Shown here one piece after another: positions 1 to 6,940 of a stretch of DNA of 10,780 nucleotides. Position 1 is the stretch's first letter. Each line of letters begins with the position of its first letter. The notes under the pieces are model-generated. The model was not told the DNA's origin, ran no database searches, and saw only the letters and a program-made list of their open reading frames with translations. Source of the DNA: an uncultured Pirellulales bacterium (lineage in GTDB: Bacteria; Planctomycetota; Planctomycetia; Pirellulales; Lacipirellulaceae); the NCBI GenBank assembly GCA_947258835.1, contig CAMYJY010000056.1, forward strand, positions 1,674 to 12,453, in the 5' to 3' direction. Position numbers and translations under genes: made by a program.

Positions 1-6
1 AACGTG

Positions 7-14
7 CTCCTTTT
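7..14 (-). promoter_or_regulatory. Shine-Dalgarno site of a gene just outside the left edge
   Basis: On the minus strand these bases read AAAAGGAG, followed by six bases to the window edge. That is normal spacing for a ribosome-binding site whose start codon would lie immediately outside. It would place a further minus-strand gene about 60 bp after the rseP stop, probably in the same transcript. Only the motif is visible; no codon of the gene is. Bases 43-56, between this site and the rseP stop, form only a weak 5-bp stem without a T-run, so no strong terminator separates the two. Confidence 0.35.
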
Positions 15-56
15 CTGCTGGGATCAAATCGTTACCAGCGTTGGGTGGCACCCACC

Positions 57-2180
57 TTAGTCCAGCCCAATCAAGCGGCGGATATCGAGGGCAAATACAA
101 ACAACATCAGCGAAATCACCAACAAAAAACCCAAGGTGTGCAAAGCCATCACAAATCTTTCGCTGGCTGGCCGGCCGCGAATACCCTCCCAGACCAAGAA
201 CACCATGTGCCCTCCATCCAGGAGTGGAATGGGAAGAAAATTAATCACGGCCAAGTTGGCACTCAGCATGGTGAGGAACACCAATAACTTGCCCATCCCT
301 TCAAAGGCCGAGTAGCCCGCGACTTGTGCGATCGTGACAGGCCCCCCTAAGGAGGAGAACGGAATTTGTGTTCCTAACTTACCCAGAAATCGCAGCACCA
401 TTCCCAAGGAATTCCACGTTTCCTGGTAACCCAAACGGAGTTGTTCCTGGAACGTACGCGCTTTGCGGATCCGCTTCACGGGCGCAAAAACGAGCCCCCG
501 CTGCGTGACAAACTCGCCTGGCACGACCTCGGGTTGGAGGATCGCCTGGCGTCGCTCCGCCCCTCTTTTGTATGTCAGCTTGACTTGGGCAGACGCGGGG
601 AGATCTTGCAGCCAGCGCATGAAGACGGGCCAATTATGATTGTCCGTGGTACCAAATTCGACCGGTCTCCGCAGCCACCTTTCCTGAACTTGATCGTCGA
701 CGAGGTACTCCGCCTGGAGGATGACATCGCCACGTTGCAAACCGGCCCTGGCCGCCGGGCTACCGGGCAGTGCGCTGTCGACGCGATTGAGCACGCGGTA
801 GGCAATTCCCAGGGCAGGAATGGAAAGCGGATCGTTCGCCATCATGGGCTGCTCCAGCCAGGTGGCCTCCCGCAGGGGAAGATCGATCGTTTCCGTCAGC
901 TGCCGTCCGTCGGCGCTGGCCGACGAGCGGCGTACGGTCAGACGCACCTCGCCTAACTCCCGCGCCAGCCGACGCAACTCCCGGGGAAGGGCCAGTGGAT
1001 CGTCCGCCAGAGAGGACCGGCCGGCGGGGTCGGCCGTACGCTCCACGACGGCCACCTGCTCGATGAAGTCCCCGGCCTGAAGGCCCCGCGCCGCGGCGGC
1101 AGTTCCCTGCTCCACAGCTACAATTTTCCCCATTTCCATGACCAGCCCCAGCCGCCGCCAGGGCCTCGTGGGTACCGTAATCGCAATTTCTTGGCCTCCC
1201 TGGCGTGGGCCCCAGGGATCCCCGGCCGGCGCTTGCCCACCACGCCGCACGACGATCTCGAGGGGTTGATCGGCAAGTTGCACCTGCCGACTGGTGTACT
1301 CACGGTAGTCCCGCACATCCTGCCCATTGACGCGGATGACCTCGTCCCCCCCCTGAAAATCGGCAGAGGCCCGCGCGGCGGGAGTGTGCTGTCGAAACGG
1401 CAATTCCTGAGCCAAACGCAGGGACCGAGGAGAAAAAATGCCCACCCTGGCAAGTTCGTCGCCCCGTTGTTCGGGCTTGAGCAAAATGGTTTCGACTTCG
1501 CCCGTGCCCGCGCGGCGCACGGTAAAAGAAACGCCTTTTTGCAAATCGCCAAGTGTGACTCCCCCCATCAGCTCTGAGAAGGAGGGGTTCTCCACATCCT
1601 CCACGGCAAGGATTTCGTCGCCGGGGCGAATGGCTGCTTGATAGGCGGCGGATCCAAGCGCCGTGCTGGAGACGATGCACGGCGTGTAGGGGACTCCCAG
1701 GCCATAAGCAATCACGGCAAACACAAAGGCGAAAATCACGTTCATGATCACACCCGCGGAAATGATCGCCATCCGCTGGGGAACCGTTTTGGCCAGGTAG
1801 CTCCGTTGGTCGACCGTGTAGTGCTTCCCGTCGGGACCGATGACCTCTTTGGTTGCTACCGTCCCTTCCACGCTCGCTTGCGACTCCCGCATCTGCTCGG
1901 CAATGTGGCTCGGATTGTCATCTTGCCCGAGCATCTTGACGTAGCCCCCCAGGGGCAAAATGCCGATGCCATACTCGGTCTCTCCCCACCGGCGACTGAT
2001 CTTATAGCCGCCGATATCGAAGCCGATAAAAAACTTATCGCACTTCACACCGCACATCTTGGCAACGGCAAAGTGGCCTAACTCGTGGACAAAAATGACG
2101 GCGCCCAGTCCCAGACCAACTTGCAATATGACCAGCAGCCATTCCGAGACAGAGGCGGCAGCAATTATGTACATACCCAA
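57..2180 (-). CDS. rseP: RseP-family site-2 zinc metalloprotease with several PDZ domains
   Basis: Intramembrane protease of the M50 (site-2 protease) family. Known members cut membrane-bound anti-sigma factors and leftover signal peptides inside the bilayer. The zinc motif HELGH is at about residues 32-36 in the first membrane helix. PLGGYVKM follows at about 76-83, and the second catalytic motif NFLPIPLLDGG lies near 647-657, so the active site looks complete. Hydrophobic stretches near 14-40, 137-160, 632-660 and 676-700 give the usual four-helix plan. At 707 aa it is far longer than the roughly 450 aa of E. coli RseP. The extra length is periplasmic, with PDZ-like G-D-x-I signatures near 188, 279, 371 and 485. 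The TTG at 2180 is preferred because GAGGAG lies 8 nt upstream; the in-frame ATG at 2174 is the alternative, 14 nt from that site. The gene overlaps the end of dxr, implying translational coupling. The target anti-sigma factor is not in the window. Confidence 0.93.
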   Translation of the reverse strand: MGMYIIAAASVSEWLLVILQVGLGLGAVIFVHELGHFAVAKMCGVKCDKFFIGFDIGGYKISRRWGETEYGIGILPLGGYVKMLGQDDNPSHIAEQMRESQASVEGTVATKEVIGPDGKHYTVDQRSYLAKTVPQRMAIISAGVIMNVIFAFVFAVIAYGLGVPYTPCIVSSTALGSAAYQAAIRPGDEILAVEDVENPSFSELMGGVTLGDLQKGVSFTVRRAGTGEVETILLKPEQRGDELARVGIFSPRSLRLAQELPFRQHTPAARASADFQGGDEVIRVNGQDVRDYREYTSRQVQLADQPLEIVVRRGGQAPAGDPWGPRQGGQEIAITVPTRPWRRLGLVMEMGKIVAVEQGTAAAARGLQAGDFIEQVAVVERTADPAGRSSLADDPLALPRELRRLARELGEVRLTVRRSSASADGRQLTETIDLPLREATWLEQPMMANDPLSIPALGIAYRVLNRVDSALPGSPAARAGLQRGDVILQAEYLVDDQVQERWLRRPVEFGTTDNHNWPVFMRWLQDLPASAQVKLTYKRGAERRQAILQPEVVPGEFVTQRGLVFAPVKRIRKARTFQEQLRLGYQETWNSLGMVLRFLGKLGTQIPFSSLGGPVTIAQVAGYSAFEGMGKLLVFLTMLSANLAVINFLPIPLLDGGHMVFLVWEGIRGRPASERFVMALHTLGFLLVISLMLFVFALDIRRLIGLD

Positions 2181-3328
2181 TTTAATATCTCCTCGCGTGC
2201 CCAGCGATCCATGGCAATCAACTGGCTAAGTGTGGGTGCGGCTACAAAGGCATGCGCTTCCAGAACGCTCTGACAAGCCGGGACGATTTCGGTAAAATGC
2301 AGTTCGCCTGCCAGGAATGCCCCCACCGCAGCCTCGTTGGCCGCATTCAATACCGCTCCGCTCGTGCCGCCGGCTTGGGCACACTGATAGCCCAAATCCA
2401 AGGCCACTTGCTGCCGCGGCGTGGGAGGTTCAAACTCGCAGGAAAAGGCCTGTTTCCAGTCCAGACGCTCGGCCACACCCGCCACGCGCTCAGGATAGTA
2501 CAGCGCGTATTGAATCGGTAGTCGCATATCCGGCGGGCTGAGCTGTGCCACGACGGCTCCATCCACATATTCCACCAGCGAATGGACAATGGATTGCGGG
2601 TGAATGACCACGTCGATGCACTCGGGCGCTATCCCGAACAGCCAGTGGGCCTCCACGATCTCCAAGGCCTTATTCATCATGGTGGCGGAGTCCACCGTAA
2701 TTTTAGGTCCCATTTTCCAGACCGGGTGCTCGAGCGCCTCAGCTACCGTTACCGCTTTCAGTTCTTCGGTGGACAGGTGGCGGAAGGGACCCCCACTGGC
2801 GGTCAGCACCAGACGCTCCACCTCGGCCGGACGACCCGCTTGCAAGGCTTGAAAAATGGCGCTGTGCTCGCTGTCGACAGGCAACAACTGGGCACCCTGC
2901 GCCGCGGCCAGCTGGGTGACCAACGGCCCCGCCGCGACCAAGGCTTCTTTGTTGGCGATGGCAACCGTTTTCTTGTGCTCCAGAGCCTGCCACGTGCTTT
3001 CCAAGCCGGCACTGCCCATAATGGCTGCGAGTACCACGTCCACAGACGGCTGAGCGACCACCTGGGCCAATCCCGAACTGCCCAGCAGCAATTCCGTTTC
3101 CTCCGGCAGGTCCGACCAGTCGAAGGCGGCCGCCTGGCGTTCGTGCGAGGCGATGACCCAACGCGGCCGATGCTGCCGCGCTTGCTGGACCAGCTCCGCG
3201 AAACGTGTATGTGCTGACAAGGCACAAGCCTGCAAACGTCCGTTGCTGGCCGCAATCACCTCCAAAGCATTGTGCCCGATACTGCCAGTCGAGCCTAAGA
3301 CGGCAATCTGTTTGGCAGTGTTATTCAT
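2165..3328 (-). CDS. dxr: 1-deoxy-D-xylulose-5-phosphate reductoisomerase
   Basis: Cytosolic enzyme of the MEP pathway. It converts 1-deoxy-D-xylulose 5-phosphate to 2-C-methyl-D-erythritol 4-phosphate with NADPH and a divalent metal, the committed step towards isoprenoids. Visible signatures are the nucleotide-binding loop GSTGSIG at residues 12-18, ANKEAL at 125-130, and VDSEHSAIFQ at 151-160 with the metal ligands Asp152 and Glu154. TASGGPF lies at 177-183. HPVWKMGPKITVDSATMMNK begins at 201, and the following ALE carries the third metal ligand, Glu223. HPQSIVHS lies at 243-250 and the C-terminal helical NAANEAAVGAF at 328-338. At 387 aa it is full length for the family. The ATG at 3328 directly precedes the Rossmann strand; no clear Shine-Dalgarno site lies before it. 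The last codons form the rseP ribosome-binding site. A dxr-rseP pair is common in bacteria, so the order is conventional. Confidence 0.97.
   Translation of the reverse strand: MNNTAKQIAVLGSTGSIGHNALEVIAASNGRLQACALSAHTRFAELVQQARQHRPRWVIASHERQAAAFDWSDLPEETELLLGSSGLAQVVAQPSVDVVLAAIMGSAGLESTWQALEHKKTVAIANKEALVAAGPLVTQLAAAQGAQLLPVDSEHSAIFQALQAGRPAEVERLVLTASGGPFRHLSTEELKAVTVAEALEHPVWKMGPKITVDSATMMNKALEIVEAHWLFGIAPECIDVVIHPQSIVHSLVEYVDGAVVAQLSPPDMRLPIQYALYYPERVAGVAERLDWKQAFSCEFEPPTPRQQVALDLGYQCAQAGGTSGAVLNAANEAAVGAFLAGELHFTEIVPACQSVLEAHAFVAAPTLSQLIAMDRWAREEILNWVCT
2172..2194 (-). promoter_or_regulatory. rseP ribosome-binding site and start inside the dxr 3' end
   Basis: The codons for the Glu-Glu pair near the Dxr C-terminus read GAGGAG on the minus strand (2189-2194). 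A TTG follows 8 nt later at 2180 and an in-frame ATG 14 nt later at 2174. The dxr stop codon TAA lies at 2165-2167, so ribosomes finishing dxr pass directly over the rseP start. This is a coupling arrangement that should link RseP synthesis to dxr translation. Confidence 0.6.
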
Positions 3329-4009
3329 TGATGGGCGACGTCGGTCGTAGAATCGTGGCAGGCATGATGAATGAGCAACAGGGACCGCACCAAAATCCGC
3401 TGAGCAACGTAAACAACGTAAACGTATATCGTGGCGAGGATTATGCCATCACTGCCAGTGGTTCGCAGCGAGCATTTTAGGGGGAGGGGCACCTGCCGGC
3501 AAGTCACCTCCGCACTGAAAGGATCGGTCCCCATGCCTCTAGAGCGGATTCTCCAGCTGTCGGTGCTAGTATCGGTATGGATTTTTGCTACCACCACCCA
3601 GGGGAGGGCCCACCGGAGGCGGACCCATCTCTTCTCAGCGGTCGCCCGCAGAGATCGGCGGTCCCCGTTCAGGCCAGGGGTCAGGGCCCCGTGCAAGCCC
3701 GGGGCAAGCCCCAGTGCCATCCGGAGGCAGGCACATGCCATTTTACCCTCCCAATCATCACAAAGGTGCCTCCCAGGGGTGCTCACGAGCGGCGAACGAC
3801 CGATTTTCCCGGCAATGAGAGAAGCTTTCTTTGGCTCGACCTTGGTGTTAGCTTAGTATGGTGGGTGAGCGGTGATTGGCACGTGAAGGGGGGCCTGTTG
3901 GGATCCTCCCAGGGCGCGTCTTCACAATCGACTTTTATTGACTATTAATTACCTATTCAGATCAATTTACTTCTCCTGCAGTTCCATCAAGGGCCAACGC
4001 AACAACGCT
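3329..4009. other. Gene-poor divergent intergenic region between dxr and ftsH
   Basis: About 680 bp that should contain the promoters of both flanking genes. Bases 3406-3423 hold two exact tandem copies of AACGTAAAC. Bases 3450-3460 form the small palindrome CACTG-C-CAGTG, a possible operator about 120 bp before dxr. An open frame of 49 codons starts with ATG at 3331 and ends at 3480, but it has no good ribosome-binding site and I do not recognise its product. From about 3590 to 3790 the sequence is very rich in G and C with several short self-complementary blocks, such as GCCCCG (3686-3691) with CGGGGC (3700-3705). The longer open frames across it are compositionally odd and resemble nothing I know. 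Near 3920-3970 the sequence turns A+T-rich, as expected for the ftsH promoter. No tRNA or known riboswitch was recognised. Confidence 0.5.
3921..3948 (+). promoter_or_regulatory. Candidate ftsH promoter
   Basis: TTCACA at 3921-3926 (five of six bases matching the sigma-70 -35 consensus) is separated by 16 bp from TATTAA at 3943-3948 (four of six). It lies in the only A+T-rich patch before ftsH, 62 bp upstream of the ATG. A TTGACT at 3938-3943 could serve as an alternative -35 box, but its matching -10 at 3961-3966 is poor. No CIRCE-type heat-shock operator was seen. Confidence 0.25.
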
Positions 4010-6082
4010 ATGGAAGACTCGCACAAAAAAACCAAATCGAATTCGGACAAAAAGCCGACCCCGCCCAACAACAACATTGTGTGGTACGCCCTGGGTTTCC
4101 TGGCTGTGTTGCTGCTCTTGGGAACCGTCTGGAGAGGACAGGATCGACTGGAGATTCAATGGAGCGATTTGGAAACGTTAATCGCAAAAAGTGATCCCCG
4201 TCACGAACCGAATGACAATTTTATTGAGATCGAGGATCGCTCGAGCAATGTCAAACGCATCTTGGTGATCAACAACCCCCAAGAGATTCAGCTGGGGACC
4301 ACCGAAGTCACCGGCTATGTGATGCGGACGATCAAAAACACCGCCGCGGAGCCTGGCAGCGAAGAAGCCGAGGCCAGCGCGCCCGAAAGAGTTCCGTTTC
4401 GGACGGACCGTCTGCCCAACGAACGAGAGTTTTCCAAACTGCTGACCAAGCACAAAGTCCCTTACAGTGTGGCGAACCAGCCGAGCACTTTTTTGCATTA
4501 CCTCGTGCAAATGATGTTTTTTGGGATGTTGCTCTTGTTGGCAGTCGTCCTCCTCCGCCGCATGGGTGGGGCTGGCTCCCCCATGGCTTTTGGCCGCAGT
4601 CGGGCAAAATTATACGCTCAAGAAGAAATTGAACAAACCTTTGACGATGTCGCCGGCGTGGAGGAGGCAGTGGACGAACTCCGAGAGGTCGTCGACTTCC
4701 TAAAAACACCCGACCGCTATCAGCGACTGGGGGGGCGGATCCCCAAAGGTGTCCTGCTGATTGGACCGCCTGGCACGGGCAAAACCTTGCTCGCCAAGGC
4801 CGTCGCCGGAGAGGCGGGTGTGCCCTTCTTTAGTTTGAGCGGTTCTGACTTCGTGGAGATGTTCGTGGGGGTGGGAGCCGCGCGGGTCCGCGACATGTTC
4901 CAACAAGCCGAGCAGCAGGCGCCCTGCATTATCTTCATCGACGAGCTCGACGCCTTGGGCAAAACGCGTGGGAGCGGGCAGATTGGCGGTCATGACGAAC
5001 GCGAACAGACGCTCAATGCGCTGTTGGTGGAAATGGACGGTTTTGGATCGAATAGTGGCGTGATTGTGATGGCGGCCACCAACCGTCCGGAAACACTCGA
5101 TCCGGCCTTGTTGCGTCCCGGTCGCTTCGACCGCCACGTACTCGTGGATCGGCCCGACGTCGCCGGTCGAGAAGAGATTTTGGAAGTGCACCTGCAAAAT
5201 ATCCGGGTCGGCGAAGATGTCGATGTCAAGCGGGTGGCGGGTATCACTAGTGGTTTTGTGGGCGCGGACCTGGCCAATATTGTCAACGAGGCGGCCCTGC
5301 TGGCAGCGCGGAATGACAAACAGGCCGTGGGCATGGAAGAACTGAACGAGGCCGTCGAGCGGACCAGTGCTGGACTCGAAAAGAAGAAACGTATCATGCA
5401 GGATGACGAGAAGTTGCGCGTGGCCTTCCACGAAAGCGGGCATGCCTTGGTCGCCTACTCGCTGCCCAATACGGACCCGGTTCACAAAGTTTCCATCATT
5501 CCCCGCGGCATGGCCGCCTTGGGTTATACGATGCAGCGGCCCGAGCAGGATCGCTTCCTCATGACCCAGGGTGAATTGGAAAGCCGCATCCAAGTGTTGC
5601 TGGCGGGTACGGTAGCCGAAGAGATCGTCTTCGAAGACATCTCCTCAGGTGCGCAAAACGATTTGGAACGCGCCACGGAAATTGCCCGCAGCATGGTGAT
5701 GGACTTTGGCATGAGCCGACTGGGACGTGTCAATTATCGCGAGAGCAATCGCAATCCGTTCCTGACCACGGGCGGAGAGTTGGCACATGCCTCCAGCCAT
5801 AGCGAAGAAACATCCCGCGAGATCGACGAAGAAGTCAAACGGATCATTGATGAAGGGTTGGATCGTGTCCGTCACATCTTGGCGGAGCGCCGCGCGGCCC
5901 TGGACGCCACCTCCCAGGCCTTGATGGAGCAGGAGGTGATCGATTCAGAAGAGCTATCCCGCATCGTGGAGGAAAGCTCACCCAATCCCAAGATTGTGCC
6001 CGGCACGGCCGCCGAGCCCAAACGGTCCGTCCCGCAGGCCGACGAAAATGCTGACCAATCGACCGGATCCACCGGAAATTGA
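4010..6082 (+). CDS. ftsH: ATP-dependent zinc metalloprotease FtsH
   Basis: Membrane-anchored AAA+ protease that forms hexamers and degrades misassembled membrane proteins and short-lived regulators. In the 690-aa product a charged N-terminus precedes a membrane helix at about 23-41. An external domain follows to about 160, then a second helix at about 163-183. The AAA module has Walker A GPPGTGKT (252-259), the pore loop FVG (285-287), Walker B IIFIDELDA (307-315) and the second region of homology ATNRPETLDPALLRPGRFDR (356-375) with both arginine fingers. The peptidase domain has HESGH at 474-478 and the third zinc ligand Asp551 in SGAQNDLERAT. All catalytic residues are present. The tail from about 655 is Pro/Ser-rich and probably flexible. 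The ATG at 4010 was chosen over the in-frame TTG at 3938 because the added 24 residues fall on the promoter-like A+T-rich stretch. No strong Shine-Dalgarno site precedes either start. It is transcribed divergently from dxr. Confidence 0.97.
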   Translation: MEDSHKKTKSNSDKKPTPPNNNIVWYALGFLAVLLLLGTVWRGQDRLEIQWSDLETLIAKSDPRHEPNDNFIEIEDRSSNVKRILVINNPQEIQLGTTEVTGYVMRTIKNTAAEPGSEEAEASAPERVPFRTDRLPNEREFSKLLTKHKVPYSVANQPSTFLHYLVQMMFFGMLLLLAVVLLRRMGGAGSPMAFGRSRAKLYAQEEIEQTFDDVAGVEEAVDELREVVDFLKTPDRYQRLGGRIPKGVLLIGPPGTGKTLLAKAVAGEAGVPFFSLSGSDFVEMFVGVGAARVRDMFQQAEQQAPCIIFIDELDALGKTRGSGQIGGHDEREQTLNALLVEMDGFGSNSGVIVMAATNRPETLDPALLRPGRFDRHVLVDRPDVAGREEILEVHLQNIRVGEDVDVKRVAGITSGFVGADLANIVNEAALLAARNDKQAVGMEELNEAVERTSAGLEKKKRIMQDDEKLRVAFHESGHALVAYSLPNTDPVHKVSIIPRGMAALGYTMQRPEQDRFLMTQGELESRIQVLLAGTVAEEIVFEDISSGAQNDLERATEIARSMVMDFGMSRLGRVNYRESNRNPFLTTGGELAHASSHSEETSREIDEEVKRIIDEGLDRVRHILAERRAALDATSQALMEQEVIDSEELSRIVEESSPNPKIVPGTAAEPKRSVPQADENADQSTGSTGN

Positions 6083-6248
6083 GGCCGCCAGTCAACCGGA
6101 TCGCCGATCTTTTGAACGTGCGATTGTCGGTGGCGGCCGGTAATCCGCTCTGGAACACCCACTACCTCCTGTGCTGCGCGCACCGACGCAGGGCCATGTC
6201 TTGCTCGTTGGTCACGCCCCTCGCGGACAAGTTTCGGTGCCACCCCGG
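6083..6248. other. ftsH 3' flank with a possible bulged stem-loop
   Basis: Directly after the ftsH stop, GGCCGCC (6083-6089) can pair with GGCGGCC (6132-6138), and inside it CCGA (6104-6107) can pair with TCGG (6127-6130). This could fold as a bulged hairpin at the transcript end, but no T-run follows, so it is not a textbook intrinsic terminator. Nothing else recognisable is present up to the dispersed repeat that begins at 6249. Open frames crossing this stretch on both strands look like chance. Confidence 0.3.
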
Positions 6249-6344
6249 GACCAGCAGAGACTTATTTTTTGCTTATTGATTCGTAGTGGACGTTGTTTCG
6301 TCGTGGTTCAAGATTCTCAACGAGTAGGCTGGGGCGCAACCTAC
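6249..6344 (+). repeat. Dispersed intergenic repeat, copy A (degenerate end)
   Basis: This 96-bp stretch is the inverted counterpart of copy B at 10511-10612. By eye, 75 of the first 86 aligned bases match, without gaps. Shared blocks include GACCAGCAG, GTTGTTTCGTCGTGGTTCAA and GTAGGCTGGGG. In copy B the end is a perfect 12-bp hairpin; here it has shrunk to GTAGG and CCTAC (6324-6328 and 6340-6344) around 11 unpaired bases, so this copy looks decayed. It encodes no transposase and I saw no target duplication. It may be a non-autonomous or REP-like element; the class is unknown. Confidence 0.75.
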
Positions 6345-6367
6345 AGAAATCACACCCCACATCAAAT

Positions 6368-6391
6368 ATCTCACATCTCACATCTCACATC
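6368..6391 (+). repeat. 7-bp microsatellite (ATCTCAC)
   Basis: Three exact tandem copies of ATCTCAC plus a trailing ATC. It lies between dispersed repeat copy A and the Uma2 remnant. Such a short array can change length by replication slippage, but it sits in non-coding DNA and no consequence is evident. Confidence 0.85.
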
Positions 6392-6395
6392 CCCG

Positions 6396-6563
6396 TTATT
6401 TCAGTCCGACAAAAAAATCGGCGACCTGGCACTGAAAACCTGGAATGACCGATTCGCCCGTGAGGGTATCTTGAGCGGTCAGCACTTGGATCTTATCCAA
6501 GGCGCGATAAACCGTCACGCTTTTGACGAGCACCCCCGTTCCAAGCACAATGGAGCTATGCAT
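6396..6563 (-). pseudogene. C-terminal remnant of a Uma2-family (DUF820) protein
   Basis: Minus-strand translation from about 6524 to the TAA at 6396-6398 gives a run containing KSVTVYRALDKIQVLTAQDT, then LTGESVIPGFQCQVADFF. This matches the usual end of Uma2-family proteins as I know it: a TVYR strand, then VLT..DTL.G..V.PGF...VA.LF. Uma2 proteins are about 180-200 aa PD-(D/E)XK nuclease-like proteins of unclear function, abundant in cyanobacteria and planctomycetes. Only about the last 40 residues remain. The nuclease core is missing, and the frame upstream (an ATG at 6563) is unrelated and closes after a few codons. The fragment stops where the small membrane-protein gene begins, suggesting an old deletion or rearrangement joined the two. 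The stop codon and frame of the tail are intact. A short functional peptide is possible but unlikely. Confidence 0.7.
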
Positions 6564-6935
6564 TTCCTGCCTGCTCCAAAAAACCGCGGCCCCTTACTCC
6601 TGGGTGCCGGACTTGTAGCGATCCTGCTCATGCAGGCCGGACTCGGCGGGCTGCCGGTGACAGGGTTCGCCGCCGTGGGCTGGGGGGCCGTGCTCACACT
6701 GCAGACCACGCCGCGCTCGCAGCGGCAGGATTTCCTGTGTCTGCTGAATTTGATCATCTACGGCTCCCTGACCTGCCTCGCCATCGCGGCACAGTCCGCA
6801 GCCGTCGTGCACGAGGCTCTGGGCCAAGTCTCGATGAGGATGCTCTGCGATCACGCGGCTGGGATCGTGCTGATCTGCGGATTGGCAGTCCAGGTAATCA
6901 GCCGCCTCCGGCAGCCCCTGCCGGAAAAAAGATGA
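6558..6935 (+). CDS. Small predicted four-helix membrane protein, unknown function
   Basis: A 125-aa product with four hydrophobic stretches: PLLLGAGLVAILLMQAG (about 12-28), GLPVTGFAAVGWGAVL (about 31-46), FLCLLNLIIYGSLTCLAIAA (about 58-77) and AAGIVLICGLAVQVIS (about 98-113). They are separated by short polar loops with a basic TTPRSQRQ segment, and the C-terminus is positively charged. Codons favour G or C in third position, as in neighbouring genes. I do not recognise the family. The frame stays open far upstream to 6171, but that stretch crosses the dispersed repeat, the microsatellite and the Uma2 remnant, so the ATG at 6558 is chosen. GGAG lies only 2 nt before it, which is close for a ribosome-binding site. 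It ends 5 bp from the stop of the convergent 903-codon gene, leaving no room for a terminator between them. Confidence 0.55.
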   Translation: MHFLPAPKNRGPLLLGAGLVAILLMQAGLGGLPVTGFAAVGWGAVLTLQTTPRSQRQDFLCLLNLIIYGSLTCLAIAAQSAAVVHEALGQVSMRMLCDHAAGIVLICGLAVQVISRLRQPLPEKR

Positions 6936-6940
6936 TTCGT

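Noticed and set aside
2582..3217. 211-codon plus-strand open frame opposite dxr
   Set aside because: It overlaps the catalytic core of Dxr, is rich in Gly, Gln and Arg, and has no recognisable features.
3660..3760. SRP RNA or another known structured RNA
   Set aside because: A GTCAGG and a CCGGAGGCAGG block recall parts of SRP RNA, but order, spacing and the apical consensus do not fit.
3325..3948. Long open frames on both strands in the dxr-ftsH gap (3325-3786 minus, 3431-3856 and 3577-3948 plus)
   Set aside because: They are rich in Pro, Arg and Gly, have no family resemblance, lack ribosome-binding sites and overlap one another.
3938..4009. TTG start for ftsH at 3938
   Set aside because: The added residues overlap the A+T-rich promoter-like stretch, and the ATG at 4010 gives a normal FtsH N-terminus.
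4700..5593. 297-codon minus-strand open frame inside ftsH
   Set aside because: It is antisense to the conserved AAA and peptidase domains of FtsH, with no recognisable domain; a typical shadow in G+C-rich coding DNA.
5844..6243. Minus-strand open frames over the ftsH end
   Set aside because: Mostly antisense to the FtsH tail, with no family resemblance and Arg-rich composition.
6171..6557. Upstream extension of the small membrane-protein frame
   Set aside because: It runs through the dispersed repeat, the 7-bp microsatellite and the antisense Uma2 remnant, so it is an accidental open frame.
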